From positions 22,016,302 through 22,080,301 of the forward strand of contig CM028931.1 in assembly GCA_016801845.1 (NCBI GenBank): a stretch of 64,000 nucleotides of DNA, written 5' to 3'. The translations under genes and the position numbers were made by a program. Below the pieces are notes generated by a model. The model was not told the origin of the DNA. It saw nothing but the letters and a program-made list of their open reading frames with translations, and searched no databases. Numbering within the stretch: the first letter of the stretch is position 1; each line of letters opens with the position of its first letter. Shown here piece by piece: positions 47,099 to 59,900 of the stretch. This stretch comes from Polydactylus sextarius. Lineage: Eukaryota > Chordata > Actinopteri > Polynemidae.

Positions 47099-50000
47099 CT
47101 GAGAAACAAACGGATAAAACAGACGTTAACAACATTTCATTAGGAGGAAAGTACCAAGTGATAATGGGGGTGTTTCCGGTCTTCAGAACAAACCCCCCCT
47201 TGTTTTCACTCTTTTGGATCAGCCCAACCCACGCGCAGACAGACTGAAGAACGCGTTAAGCGGCGACTTACTTCGCCTCCTCGACGGGAGAGATTTCCTC
47301 TAATGGACCGTTGGGAAGCTCCGCGCTGGACCGACACTTGTCTCTGAAAGAAACAACAACAAGCGATGAAAACAGACGTTGACGCGGAAACGACAATGAA
47401 AACACACAGGACACATTAGGTAGGTAGTTAAGTTTCTTAGTAGATGGGTAAGAAGGTAGTTAGGTAAGTTAGATAAGAAGGTTAGTTAGTAGGTAGATAA
47501 AGATGTGGTTAGTTAGAAGTTAAGAAGGAAGGTAGTTAGTTGGGAAGTTAACTTTCCAACTACCTAGTTAGTAAGTAGGTGGTTAGTTAGGTAGGTAAGA
47601 AGGGAGTTTGTTAGTGGGTAGGTAGTTAAGACGGTAGCTTGTAGGTAGATAGTAAGGTGGTTAGTTAGTAGGTAGTTAAGTAGACAAGAAGGTAGTTAAG
47701 TAGTTAGTTAGGAAGGTAAGTTTAGTAAGTGGAGGTAGTGAAGGTGAAGGTGAGGAGGTAGTTAGTAGGTAGCTGAGAAGAATGGTAGTTAGTTTGGTAG
47801 GTAGTTAGTAGGTAGGTAGTTTGTAGGTAGGTAGGTAGTCTGGTAGGTAGGTAGTGGTTGGTAGGTAGGTAGTCTGGTAGGTAGGTAGTTTGGTAGGTAG
47901 GTAGTCTGGTAGGTGGGTAGTTGATAGGTAGTTAGGTAGGTAGGTAGGTAGGTTGGTGCTAGTCTGTCTGGTAGGGGTAGTCTTGTGTAGGTAGGTAGGT
48001 CTGGTAGGTAGGTAGTTGGTGGGTAGGGTAGGTAGGTAGTCTGGTGGTAGGTAGGTCTGTAGGTAGTTGGTGTAGTGGTAGGTGGGTAGTCTGGTGGGTA
48101 GGTGGTCTGTGGGTGGTAGTCTGGTGGGTAGTAGTCTGGTAGGTGGTTTGGTAGGGTAGGTAGGTCTGGTGGGTGGGTGGGTCTGGTAGGTGGGTAGGTG
48201 GTCTGGTGGGTAGTCTGGTGGGTGGGTAGTCTGGTGGGTAGGTAGTCTGGTGGGTGGGTAGTCTGATGGTCTGGTAGGTAGGTAGTCTGGTGTAGTCTGG
48301 GTAGGTAGGTAGGTGGTGGGTGGGTAGTTGGTGGTGGGTGGGTAGTCTGGTGGGTGGTAGGTAGGTGGGTGGGTAGTTTGGTAGGTGGTCTGGTAGTCTG
48401 GTGGTAGTAGTCTGTAGGTAGGTAGGTAGTCTGGTAGGTAGGTAGTCTGGTAGGTAGGTGGTAGGTAGGTAGGTAGTCTGGTAGGTAGGTAGTCTGGTAG
48501 GTAGGTAGTCTGGTAGGTAGTCTGGTAGGTAGGTAGTTTGGTAGGTAGGTAGGTAGTCTGGTAGGTAGGTGGTAGGTAGGTGGTGGTCTGTGGGTGGGTA
48601 GTCTGGTGGGTAGGTAGTCTGGTAGGTAAGGTTGGTAGGTAGGTGTAGGTGGTAGGTAGGTAGGTAGTGGTAGGTAGGGTAGGTGGTAGGTAGTTTGAAG
48701 AATTTGGTAAGTAGGTAGTTTGGTAGGTAGGTAGGTGAGAAGAATGGTAGTTAGTTAATTTGGTAGGAAGGAATGAAGGGAGGTAAGTAGTTAGACAGGA
48801 AGGTCAGTGGCGGGGTAAGTAGTTGTCTAGGTAGGAAGGGAGGAGGGTAGTTATGTCGTGTGTGTGTGTCTGACCCCGTCTTAGGACAACAGGCTGCAGC
48901 TGAACTGTTGATGCACGTTCTGTCCACGTCAACACACTCCACCACCGAGGAGCTGCTCTTCTCTTCATCACTGCAACAACAACCACACAGAGACACATGT
49001 AGATATATACACACATATATATACATTAATAACACCAGTTAACACCAACTATTTACCCCACAGAAACACACACACACACACACACACACACAGCGAGATG
49101 TGGACAGTGAAGCATGCTGGACTGAGTCACACAGTAAAAAAAAAACAAAAACAAAGGATGAAGTGTTGAAATGGGCTCAGTGTCTCAAAATGTACAGCAA
49201 ATGGAGAAAAATAAACTTTTTTTTTTTTTTTTTTTTTTTAGATTGTAGCCGTCTGTATGAGGCGACACGGCGAAGCGGGTTTTTAAAAGACACCGATTGG
49301 ACCAGAATGGACGCTACGTCAGCCGTCAAAGTCTCGCTTTGTCTCGGAGAACCACCAAGAACCTTGATGAGGCCTCAATCAAAGCAAAACAGCCAGAAAC
49401 ATCCAAATACAACCCGACGTCGGACATGCTACGCCACAGCTAGAGACGACACGCTAACGCTAACAGATACCAGCCAATTAACACCAGCTTGAGATTATTA
49501 TTATTATTATTATTTAGGTACATTAGCTTAGCTAACTTGGCTACTTCAACTAATTTAGCTACATTAACTAAGCTTACTTAGATACATTAACTTATGTAGC
49601 CACCTCCGCTAACTTGGCTACGTTACCTCAGCTTAATTAGATACATTAGCTTATGTAGCCAACTTCGCTAACATAGCTACATGACCTCAGCTTACTTAGA
49701 TACATTAACTTATGTAGCCAATCGCTAACATAGCAACATTACCTCAACTTACTTAGATACGTTAGCTTTTGTAGCCACCTCCGCTAACTTGGCTACAATA
49801 ACTAATTTAGCTACGTTGCCTCAGCTTAATTAGATACATTAGTTTATGTAGCCATCTCCGCTAACTTGGCTACTTCAGCTAAGTTGGCTACATAACGGCA
49901 GCTTAAATAGATACATTAGCTTATGTAGCCACTTGGCTACATTACCTAGATCCTTCAGCTACTTTAACCTCCTTAGCTAACTTAGATATGTTGCGCAATT

Positions 50001-53000
50001 TAAGCTAAGCTAACTTGGCTACCCTACTAAGCTACCTCAGCTAGGCTTAAAGATAATGTAGTCATTTTAGCTAACCTAGCTAATTAAGATACGTCAGGCT
50101 ATCTAAGATAACGTAGCTACTTCAGCTAACTTGGCTACGTTACTTAGCTTCTTCAGCGAAGCTAACAGTTAATTTAGTCATTACAGCTAACTAAATTCAA
50201 ATAACTTAGGTCATATACTTATTCAAGCTACTTCAGGTAACCTGGCTACAATAAATCTGATTATTTTGACACGTTAACTCAAGTAGCCATGTCAGCTAAC
50301 GTAGATAATTTACGTACCTTGCTAACTTTGATACTATAGATAATTCAGTTACTTCAGCTATCATAGCTAATTTAACCACCTCAGCTAACTTAACTATATC
50401 GATGCAACTTATTTGGATACGCTAGTTTTGTAGCAACCTCAGCTAACTTAGCTACTTTAGCTCAATTAAGACTTAAGCTAACTTGGCTATGTTACTTCAG
50501 CTACTTTAGCCTCTTCAGCTAGGTGGAAAAGCTAAAAGATAATTTAGTCATTACAGCTCATGTGGAGCTAACTTAGCTAATTCAGACAGTTTAGATAATT
50601 TAGCTATTTAAGCTAACTTGGCTACTTTAGCTCACTTGGCTATGTTAATTCAGCTTATTTAGATAGATTAGATAATTAAGATATCTTAGCTAACTGATAC
50701 TTCATTTAGCCACCTCAACTAACTTTGCTACTTTAGCTGATTTAACTACCTAAGCTAACTTTACTTAGCTACTTTAGCCTCTTCAGCTAGATGAAGGTCA
50801 CATAAAAGCCAAAACATAATTGAGTCATTGCAGCTAACTTAGCTAATTTATTAGCTAACTAATTTAAATACCATAGTTAATTTAGTTATTTATGCTAACT
50901 TAGCTACTTTAACTCAGCTAATTTAGACACATTAGCTTATGTAGCCACCTCAGCTAACTTAACCGCAATATTTAGCTACTACAGCTATTTTGGCGCCTTG
51001 TAGCTAGGCTAAAAGATACTTTAGTCGTTAACAGCTAACTTGGAGCTGAGTTAGCGATGTTTATCTTCAGCAGGTGGCTGCGTCACGTTGGTCAATCAGA
51101 AGCTAATGTTGCTGCAACAAGCTAACGTATGACGTCACAAGCTAACGAAGAAAAAAAAAAACAAACAAACAAACAAACAACCTCCTTATAAATTGTGAAT
51201 CGGCTGAGACCACTTCAGAAGTAATGATTTAGTTTGTTTACCGTTCAGATAAAAGTCATCTGAAACTTTGAATAAAGTCAAATAAAAATAAAATTAAATA
51301 AATCAATAAAAAAAAAAAAACGCCACTTGACAACACGTTTGATAGAAACACATGCAGAATGGAGAGAATGAAATAAACAAACAAGGAGCTGAAACTAAAA
51401 TCAAATAAATAAAAAAAATAAACAAAAAAAAAAAAACTGGGAAAGAAAAGTTGGTGGTTGACGTGACAACAAGACTACATCACGGCTGCAGGCTGATCTC
51501 TGATTGGCTGTACATACCGATAAGATTTCAACACTCTGAAGGAGACCACACCCACAACGCACAGCAAAGAGAGAGAGGGGGGAGGGAGGGAGGGAGGGAG
51601 GGGAAGCTCAGGTTGTAAGTGTCGCTTGTTTTGTTTGTTTATTTTTAATTTATTAAATCAGACAGTTGGTTATTTACAGAAGACAAACACACAGTCAAAT
51701 GCTGCATCGACGGGGGGACGGAGGACAGAGGACGAGCTGCGTTAAAAGACCCGACGGTCCCACGTCTCCGCACGGAGACGAGGACGCGACAACAAGCTGC
51801 AGACGTGGATTAAATGATATTAAATATACAGAGAAGACTGTTTATTTCTATAGAGAACGAGCGTTCAGTGATGCTAACATTATTATTATTCCTTTATCAT
51901 TACATTATACATTTATTTAAAATTATTAATCCCCTAACTTTATTATTATTATTCTCCTTTTAAAAAAGGAATAAAAGAAAAAAGTTGCCCTATTTTTTCC
52001 CTTTAAAATGAGAAAAAAAAACATTATTTATTCCCATTTAAAGGGAAAATTTTGTGTTATTCTCTTTTCAAACAAAAAAAAAATCTAATGATTTATTATT
52101 TATTTATTTCTTTTAAAGAGAAAAAAAATCATGTTATTTATTCCCATTAAAAAAGGGGAAAATTGCATCTTTATTCCTGTTTAAAAGGGAAAAAAAAACA
52201 AAACATTTTCCCTTCAAAAGGGAAAAAAGTTGAATAATTTAAAAAATATTTAATTTTTTCCCTTTAAAGGAAAAAAAACATTTGCCTAAAAAGAGAAAAA
52301 ATAACATTTATTTATTTTATGTTTAGTTTAAAGGGAAAAAATAAAAAGAAAAAAAACATTATTTATTCCCTTTTTAAAGGGAAAAATGTCAAAATTTTGT
52401 CTCTTTAAAAGAGAAAAAAAATCTCATTATTTATTATATTTTATAAGGAATAAATCATATTGTTTATTCCTTTTTTAAGGGAAAAATTATATTATGTTAC
52501 ATTATACATTATACATATTACATTATATTTTTCCCTTTAATCGAGAAGAGAAAACACATAATTTAATCCTCTTTAAAAGGAAATAAAGTCATATTATTTA
52601 TTCTATTTTAAAGAGAAAACACTATTTATTCCCTTCTAAAAGGAAGTTCAGTTACCTAGCAACCGCTGAGAAATGCTACTTCCTAAGTTAGCGCCGCAGG
52701 TTAAACTAGTGTCAGTTTCATCCTAGAATATAAAGTATAATGAAAACAAACGGAGACTGTAGAGTGACTTGTTGTTGTTGTTGTTGTTGTTTACATTGTG
52801 TCATTTAACAGCTCTGTGGTGTTTTCACGTGTGTGTGTCGAACCTCTTGAACACGGCCGTCTCCGTCTTGGCGTCCACCGTGAGGCTGACCGTCTCCTTC
52901 ATGGAGCCGTTGATAACCGTCTCCGTGATGCTGCGCTGCTCGCAGCACGCCGCCGCCGTCTCCTCCTCCGCTGCGGATCTCCCACAATCCTTTGGTGACG

Positions 53001-55716
53001 GGGACGAGGCGGAGGACGCCGAGTTTCCCAACCAGCCGTCGCAGTCTGAGCAGAGGAAACGTTCAAGTTACTGTAACACTTTTATTCAGAAACGTTAGCG
53101 ATGCTAAACGTTAGCGATGCTAAGTGTTAGCAGTGTTAAGTTTTAGAGATGCAAAGTGTTGGACATGCTAAGCATTAACAATGCTAAACTTTAGCAGTGC
53201 TCTGAATTAATCATGCTAAATGCTAGCGACGCTAAGATTCTGTTGGGCATTATAGATGCTAAATGTTAGCGATGCTAAAGATTAGACGAGCTAAATGTTA
53301 GAGGTGCTAAGCGTTAGAGATGCTAACCATTAGCATTAGCGATGCTAAAGTTAGCGATGCTAAGTGTTAGCAGTGTTAAGTTTTAGAGATGCAAAGTGTT
53401 GGACATGCTAGCTACATGCTAAATGCGTTAGAGATGCTAAATGTTAGTATTATGAAAGATTAGCAAACCATTAGCGATGCTAAAGGTTAGACATGCTAAA
53501 CGTTAGAAAGGCTATATGTTAGAGATGCTAAGCATTAGCAAGGCTAAAGGTTAGAGATACTAAGGGTTAGCGGTGCTAATCATTAGCGGTGCTAAACTAA
53601 CAATCCTCAGCTTTAGTTTATGCTAAATGCTAGCCACCGTTAGTGTTAGCGACGCTAAGCGTTATTCGCTTTGTAATTCAACATATGTTTGTATTTTAAT
53701 TCACCACTTCTATAAATAAAAATGTATATAAATATATACTAATGTAATAATAAATAAATTCTCACCTTCTGGCTGCATCGGTGCGTTAACCCCCAGCGGG
53801 TCCATTGTCTCTATGCTGGTTTCCATAGCAACGGGAGAGTTGCACCTCAGTGGGTCTTTAGGGCTGAAACCAAACAGGACCAGTTAGTCGGCGGTTAGCG
53901 GTGGTGAAGTTCACCGACGACAGGAAGGATCCGAGAGCGAGCGCGTTACCTGACGGGGGTGAAGTTGGAGAAGTCGGCCCAGCCCGTCTCCGCGTTGGTC
54001 CCGGCGGCGGGTGGAGACGAGCTCCACGCCGCGTCGCCGTGACCTTCCGTAGACGACGGGGAGGACAGAGGCGAGGCGCTGGACAGGTTGTTGGGGCTGG
54101 AGGACGGAGCCGTGGACGTCCCCGTATCCATGGGGATGTCGTCGAAGTTCGCCGTCCACACCGGACCTGAAGGCAACGCGACAACGTGGGAGCGCGAGTT
54201 AGCTCGGCGCTAACGGGGCCGGCTAGTTTAACGTTAGCGTGGCTACTTGACCTGACCTGTGTCGACCTCCATCCTGTCGTCGGTGTTGGGGTTGGACACT
54301 TCAAACGGATCTCGCTTCCCGTCTTCTTCCTCCGAGTCTGTGCTCTCTTCACTGTCTGTGCTGCCTGAACTCCTGAACACAACAACAACAACAACAAATA
54401 AACAAATAAACAAACAAACAAACAATTTGTTTGATTCCGTTCCAGAATTTTCATTGCCTTTGAAGAGACGATGATAAAATCAATCCACTTCCCAAGCTGG
54501 GAAATTACAGGTAGGTAGTTATTTGACTAGTTAAATAGTTAGTTAATTAGTTAGGTAGGTAGTTAGTTAATTACATGGGTAGTTAAATATTAAGGTGGGT
54601 AGTTATTTGAATAGTTAGGTAGCTAGTTCTGATGTTAATTAGTTAGTTAAGTAGAAAGATAGGTAGGTAGATGGGCAGTTAGGGAGCTAGTTAATTCATT
54701 TAAGTAGGGAAGTTAGTTAATTATTTAGGTAGGTTAGAAGGTAGTTAGTTAAGCCGTTAGTCATTTAGTTAGATAGGTAGGTGGGTAGTTAGTGAGGGAG
54801 GTAGCTGGTTAATTAGTTGGTTAGGATGTTATTTATTTTGTTAAGTAGGAAGCTAGTTAGTTAATTGGGTAGGTAGGTTGGTAGGTAGTTGGTTAAGTAG
54901 GTAGTCATTTAGTTAGGGAGTTAAGTTAGTTAAGTAGTGAGGTAGGTGGGTTAAATTAATTAGATAGAAGATAAGGTCATTAGTTAATTAGAAAGTCAGC
55001 TAATAGTCAAGTAGTTAATTAATTAGTTAGGTTGGTAGAAAGTTAGTTAAGTTGATAGTCAGTTAGTTAGGTAGGTGGGTAGTTAGTGAGGGAGGTAGCT
55101 GGTTAGGATGTTAGTGATTTTGTAAAGTAGGAAGCTAGTTAGTTAATTGGGTAGGTAGGTAGTTGGTTAAGTAGGTAGTCATTTAGTTAGGGAGTTAAGT
55201 TAAAGTTAGTTAAGTAATGAGGTGGTTGGGCAGGTAGAAGGTTAATACATTTATTAGATGGAAGATAAGGTCGTTAGTTAGTTAGGAAGTTAGTTAATAG
55301 TTAATAGTTAGTTAAGTAGTTTGGTAGAAAGTTAGTTAATTAGTTAGTTAATAGTTAAGTAGTTAGTTAATTAATTAGGTAGGCAGGTAGAAAGTTAGTT
55401 AGGTAGTTTGGTAGGAAGTTAATTAATAGTTAAGTAGTTAGTTAATTGGTTAGGTTGGTAGGAAGTTAGTTAAGTAGTTTGGTAGGAAGTTAATTAATAG
55501 TTAAGTAATTAGTTGATTAATTGGTTAGGTTGGTAGGAAGTTAATTAATAGTTAGCTATGTAGTTAGTTTGGTAGGAAGTTAGTTAAGTTGCCAGTGTGG
55601 TAGTTAGTTAGTTGGGGTGATCAGACACTTTAATTTAAACAGATAAAAGTCTAAACGGTGCAACACGTCTCTTATTTATCAACTTTATTTCTTAATACTG
55701 TTGCTGTTTATTACTT

Positions 55717-55760
<44 letters not shown>

Positions 55761-55905
55761 CTCCAGTCACCTGGGGCGTCTCTGAGCCTCGGGGGCGAAG
55801 GTGACGTCCTTCTCATCCCAGATGTCTTCCTCGTCTGAACCAGCGTCTTCAAACTGCTGGATTTTCTCTTTGCAGCGCGCTTCAAACAAAGCTATGTTCG
55901 CCTGA

Positions 55906-55943
<38 letters not shown>

Positions 55944-56953
55944 AATATAAACACCGCCGCATCCGTAGCGACACACTCGTGTCGGCTCCTACAGGATAAA
56001 GTGCAGTCGGAGCCTCGTAGCATGAATAGAAGATTAATAACAAACGTACTTACACTTTCATTTGTATTCAGTGAAAAATTGATGTCTGATATTCTATCAA
56101 AGGGAATACTGCAACGTTAAAGAGAACAGAGTTTAGTTCAGTTAGAGTCGTTAGACACACGTCCTCACACATACACTTCTCATTTAGAACTATACATAAA
56201 AATATATATATAGACACATATATATGTATGTATAGTTCATTAACATGCAGGTTTTTATGTAGTGAAGCAGAGAATCAAACTGTTGTAGTCGAGTCAGAGA
56301 AACATCTAATGAACCAGTTCACATCTAAATTAAACTGACTGGTCTGACTGGAAAAATTATAAATAAATATATATATATATGATTAAATAAAAAGAATTAA
56401 TAACTAAAAAAATAAAAAATAAATAACTAAACTAATTAATAAAAAAATAATACAATAAAATAGATATAAAAATGTCCTTAATTAATTACTATTACTTAAT
56501 AAAAAATAAAAAAGTAAACAAATAAGTGACTAAATAAAGCAGTTAATTATTTAACAAAATAATGTATTAAAAAAAAAACATTAAAATAGAAATTTCAATG
56601 TATTAATTGCGTAATCAATAAATAAAATAGCAAATACAAATTAATTAATTACAAATAACACACTGATGTGACAATTAAAAGAAGTAATTGATCAATTGAT
56701 TGCAAATCAAAAGTAAATGAATGAAATCGATTCGTTGATTTAAAAAAAAAAAAAAAGCGACAGAGTCGAGAGACAGGAAGTGCCGTTTCCATAGCAACCT
56801 AGATCAGCAGCAACATGATTTAAGATCTAGAAACATTAACAAAGATTTAATTATTTTTAAATATTATTAATATAACTTCTACATATACCTATAACATTTT
56901 TTATAAAATAAATAAAATATTTATTTTTGTATTTATGATATTAAATATACTTT

Positions 56954-56993
<40 letters not shown>

Positions 56994-59900
56994 AAAAGTT
57001 TAAACATGGTAATATTTTAATTATATAAATATTTAATTTTTTATTTTCTTTAATAATATTTCTATAATTTAAACATTACAAATTAAATATATCTAATTTA
57101 ATATTTTCCTTTTTTTTCCCCCAATTTCACTAAAAATAAATAAATAAAAATATCTTTTTAAATGTAACATCATTTAATATAAAATTCAGACTGTAGATTT
57201 GAGCAAACATTGAACGTATTGATCGTCCAGAAGCTTTTCAAAATCAAATAAAATAAAAAAATAAACCCACAACCTTTTGCGGAAAACAACCCAGAATGAA
57301 ACAAACAAACAAACAAACAAATAAATAAACAAACAAAAACCCAGACGCCCTTGAGAAGACAGTAGACGAGGACGGGACACTGGAAATCATTTAAATCATT
57401 TGTTTTTGTTTTGTTTTGTGTTTTTTTTTACGCCTTAAAAATCGAATTCGGGGGCAAATTTCAAAATAAAAGCCTCGGGTTGAAGTCGACAAAACGATCG
57501 CGTCTGGATCGATGCTCGACGGTTGCGTCCAGTGTCCCGTCCCCGCGGGTGTTGTTACTCAGCGAGACAGGACGTGGACTCTAGTGGACTCTAGTGGACT
57601 CTAGTACTGTAGTAGTTGATGAGTACTCACTCCACAACATCGTCCTGATCAGCAAACTCTTCGTCATTGAAGCCGAACTGCTCAATAAAATTGGACGTCA
57701 TTTGTTGCATCTGATAATCAGAAAAGGCCTGGCAAAACCCAAGACCAACGATAATGATATAGTCTTGGCTCTACACACTTTACAGTACACATACATTACA
57801 AATAGATAGAGAATATATAGATAAATATATGATGTCATAAGAAGGTTAATGGCTTAAAAAGGCACAAACATGCATTTACAGTCAGATGCCAAACACTTTA
57901 ATACCATTAAACTGTCATTATTGTTTATAGACGGGTTAGTTCAGTGTGTTCATATATAATATATATATGTATACGTATATATGTGCGTGTTGAGGTCTTA
58001 CTTGTTGTAGAGACGAGTCCTGGTGGAAGCCGCTGTCTTTAAAGTCCACCTCGTCGTCGCTGGATGAGTGGATGTGGTGCGTGTTTACCTGCGACAAACA
58101 TCCACTTTGTAAACACCGGGCGGTTCGGGTGCGTTCGCCGTCGGCCGAAACCTTTGCGATTTAATTTTCCTGCGCGGCGCCGCAAAAACGGGCAGGAGGC
58201 GCAAACGTCCGACGGCTTCAACTGAGCCCGAACGCACCGCGGGTTAGTCCACACTGACTAGTACGACTAGTACTCGTTATTATCGGCTATTGAAGAGGAA
58301 TAATTAAACGTGTGGAGTGAATCAACATATAAACAAAAAAGATGAAGTAACTGACACATTACTTAGTTAGTTAGTTACTAAGTAACTACTAACTAGTGGT
58401 AATTGAATATTCACTTAGTAAATAGTTACTTATTTACTTAGTAAGTTAGTAGTTGTTTATTTATGTAGTAGTAACTTAGAAGTTACTCATCAAGTAGTTA
58501 ACTACCTACTAAGTTAGTAGTAGTTACTAGATACTATGTAGTAGTTGTATCACTAAGTACTGACTAGATAGTTAACTAGAAGTAGTTCTTTAATAAATAG
58601 TTACTTAGTAACTACTTAATTTGTAAATAGTTAGTTGTTCAAGAGGTAGTATCGGTAAGTGGTTACCAAGTAGGTTAATTAGAAGCAACAAGTAAGTAGT
58701 AGGTGACTAACTACTTACCAAGTAGTTAGTCACTTAGAGGTAGTAACTTACTAAGTAGTTGGTTAATTACGTAGGAGGTAGGTTGTTAGTAACTTCTAAG
58801 TAAATTACTACTCCCTAAATAACTAAGTAAGTAGTAGTTACTACATACTAGGTAGTAGTCAATTAACACGTAGATCACTAACTAGCAGTACTAGTTAGTG
58901 TGTAGTGTAGCAGTATGTAAAGTATCTGTTCGTTACAGAACAAGTTTTAATCTTTATAATAACGAGACAAATCCCTCAGCTTATATCGGCCAGACACTTT
59001 ATACATACTTAGTAGTTAGTCAGTTGTGTGGTAGTTGGTTAGTCAGTTGTGTGGTAGTTAGTCAGTTGTGTGGTAGTTAGTCAGTCAGTGTGTGGTAGTT
59101 AGTCAGTTGTGTGGTAGTTAGTCAGTCAGTTGTGTGGTAGTTAGTCAGTTGTGTGGTAGTTAGTCAGTTGTGTGGTAGTTAGTCAGTCAGTTGTGTGGTA
59201 GTTAGTCAGTCAGTTGTGTGGTAGTTAGTCAGTAGTGTGGTAGTTAGTCAGTAGTGTGGTAGTTAGTCAGTCAGTTGTGTGGTAGTTAGTCAGTCAGTTG
59301 TGTGGTAGTTAGTCAGTAGTGTGGTAGTTAGTCAGTAGTGTGGTAGTTAGTCAGTAGTGTGGTAGTCAGTCAGTCAGTTGTGTGGTAGTCAGTCAGTCAG
59401 TTGTGTGGTAGTCAGTCAGTCAGTTGTGTGGTAGTTAGTCAGTCAGTTGTGTGGTAGTTAGTCAGTCAGTTGTGTGGTAGTTAGTCAGTAGTGTAGTAGT
59501 TAGTCAGTTGTGTGGTAGTTAGTCAGTAGTGTAGTAGTTAGTCAGTAGTGTGGTAGTTAGTCAGTTGTGTGGTAGTCAGTAGTGTGGTAGTTAGTCAGTA
59601 GTGTAGTAGTTAGTTGTGTGGTAGTTAATCAGTTGTGTGGTAGTTAGTCAGTTGTGTGGTAGTTAGTCAGTTGTGTGGTAGTTAGTCAGTCAGTTGTGTG
59701 GTAGTTAGTCAGTCAGTTGTGTGGTAGTTAGTCAGTCAGTTGTGTGGTAGTTAGTTAGTCAGTTGTGTGGTAGTTAGTCAGTCAGTTGTGTGGTAGTTAG
59801 TCAGTCAGTTGTGTGGTAGTTAGTCAGTCAGTAGTGTGGTAGTTAGTCAGTAGTGTGGTAGTTAGTCAGTAGTGTGGTAGTTAGTCAGTAGTGTGGTAGT

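Noticed and set aside
47405..48770. Telomere-like repeat
   Set aside because: The unit is GTAGGTAGTCTG, not TTAGGG, and the array is inside a ppp6r3 intron.
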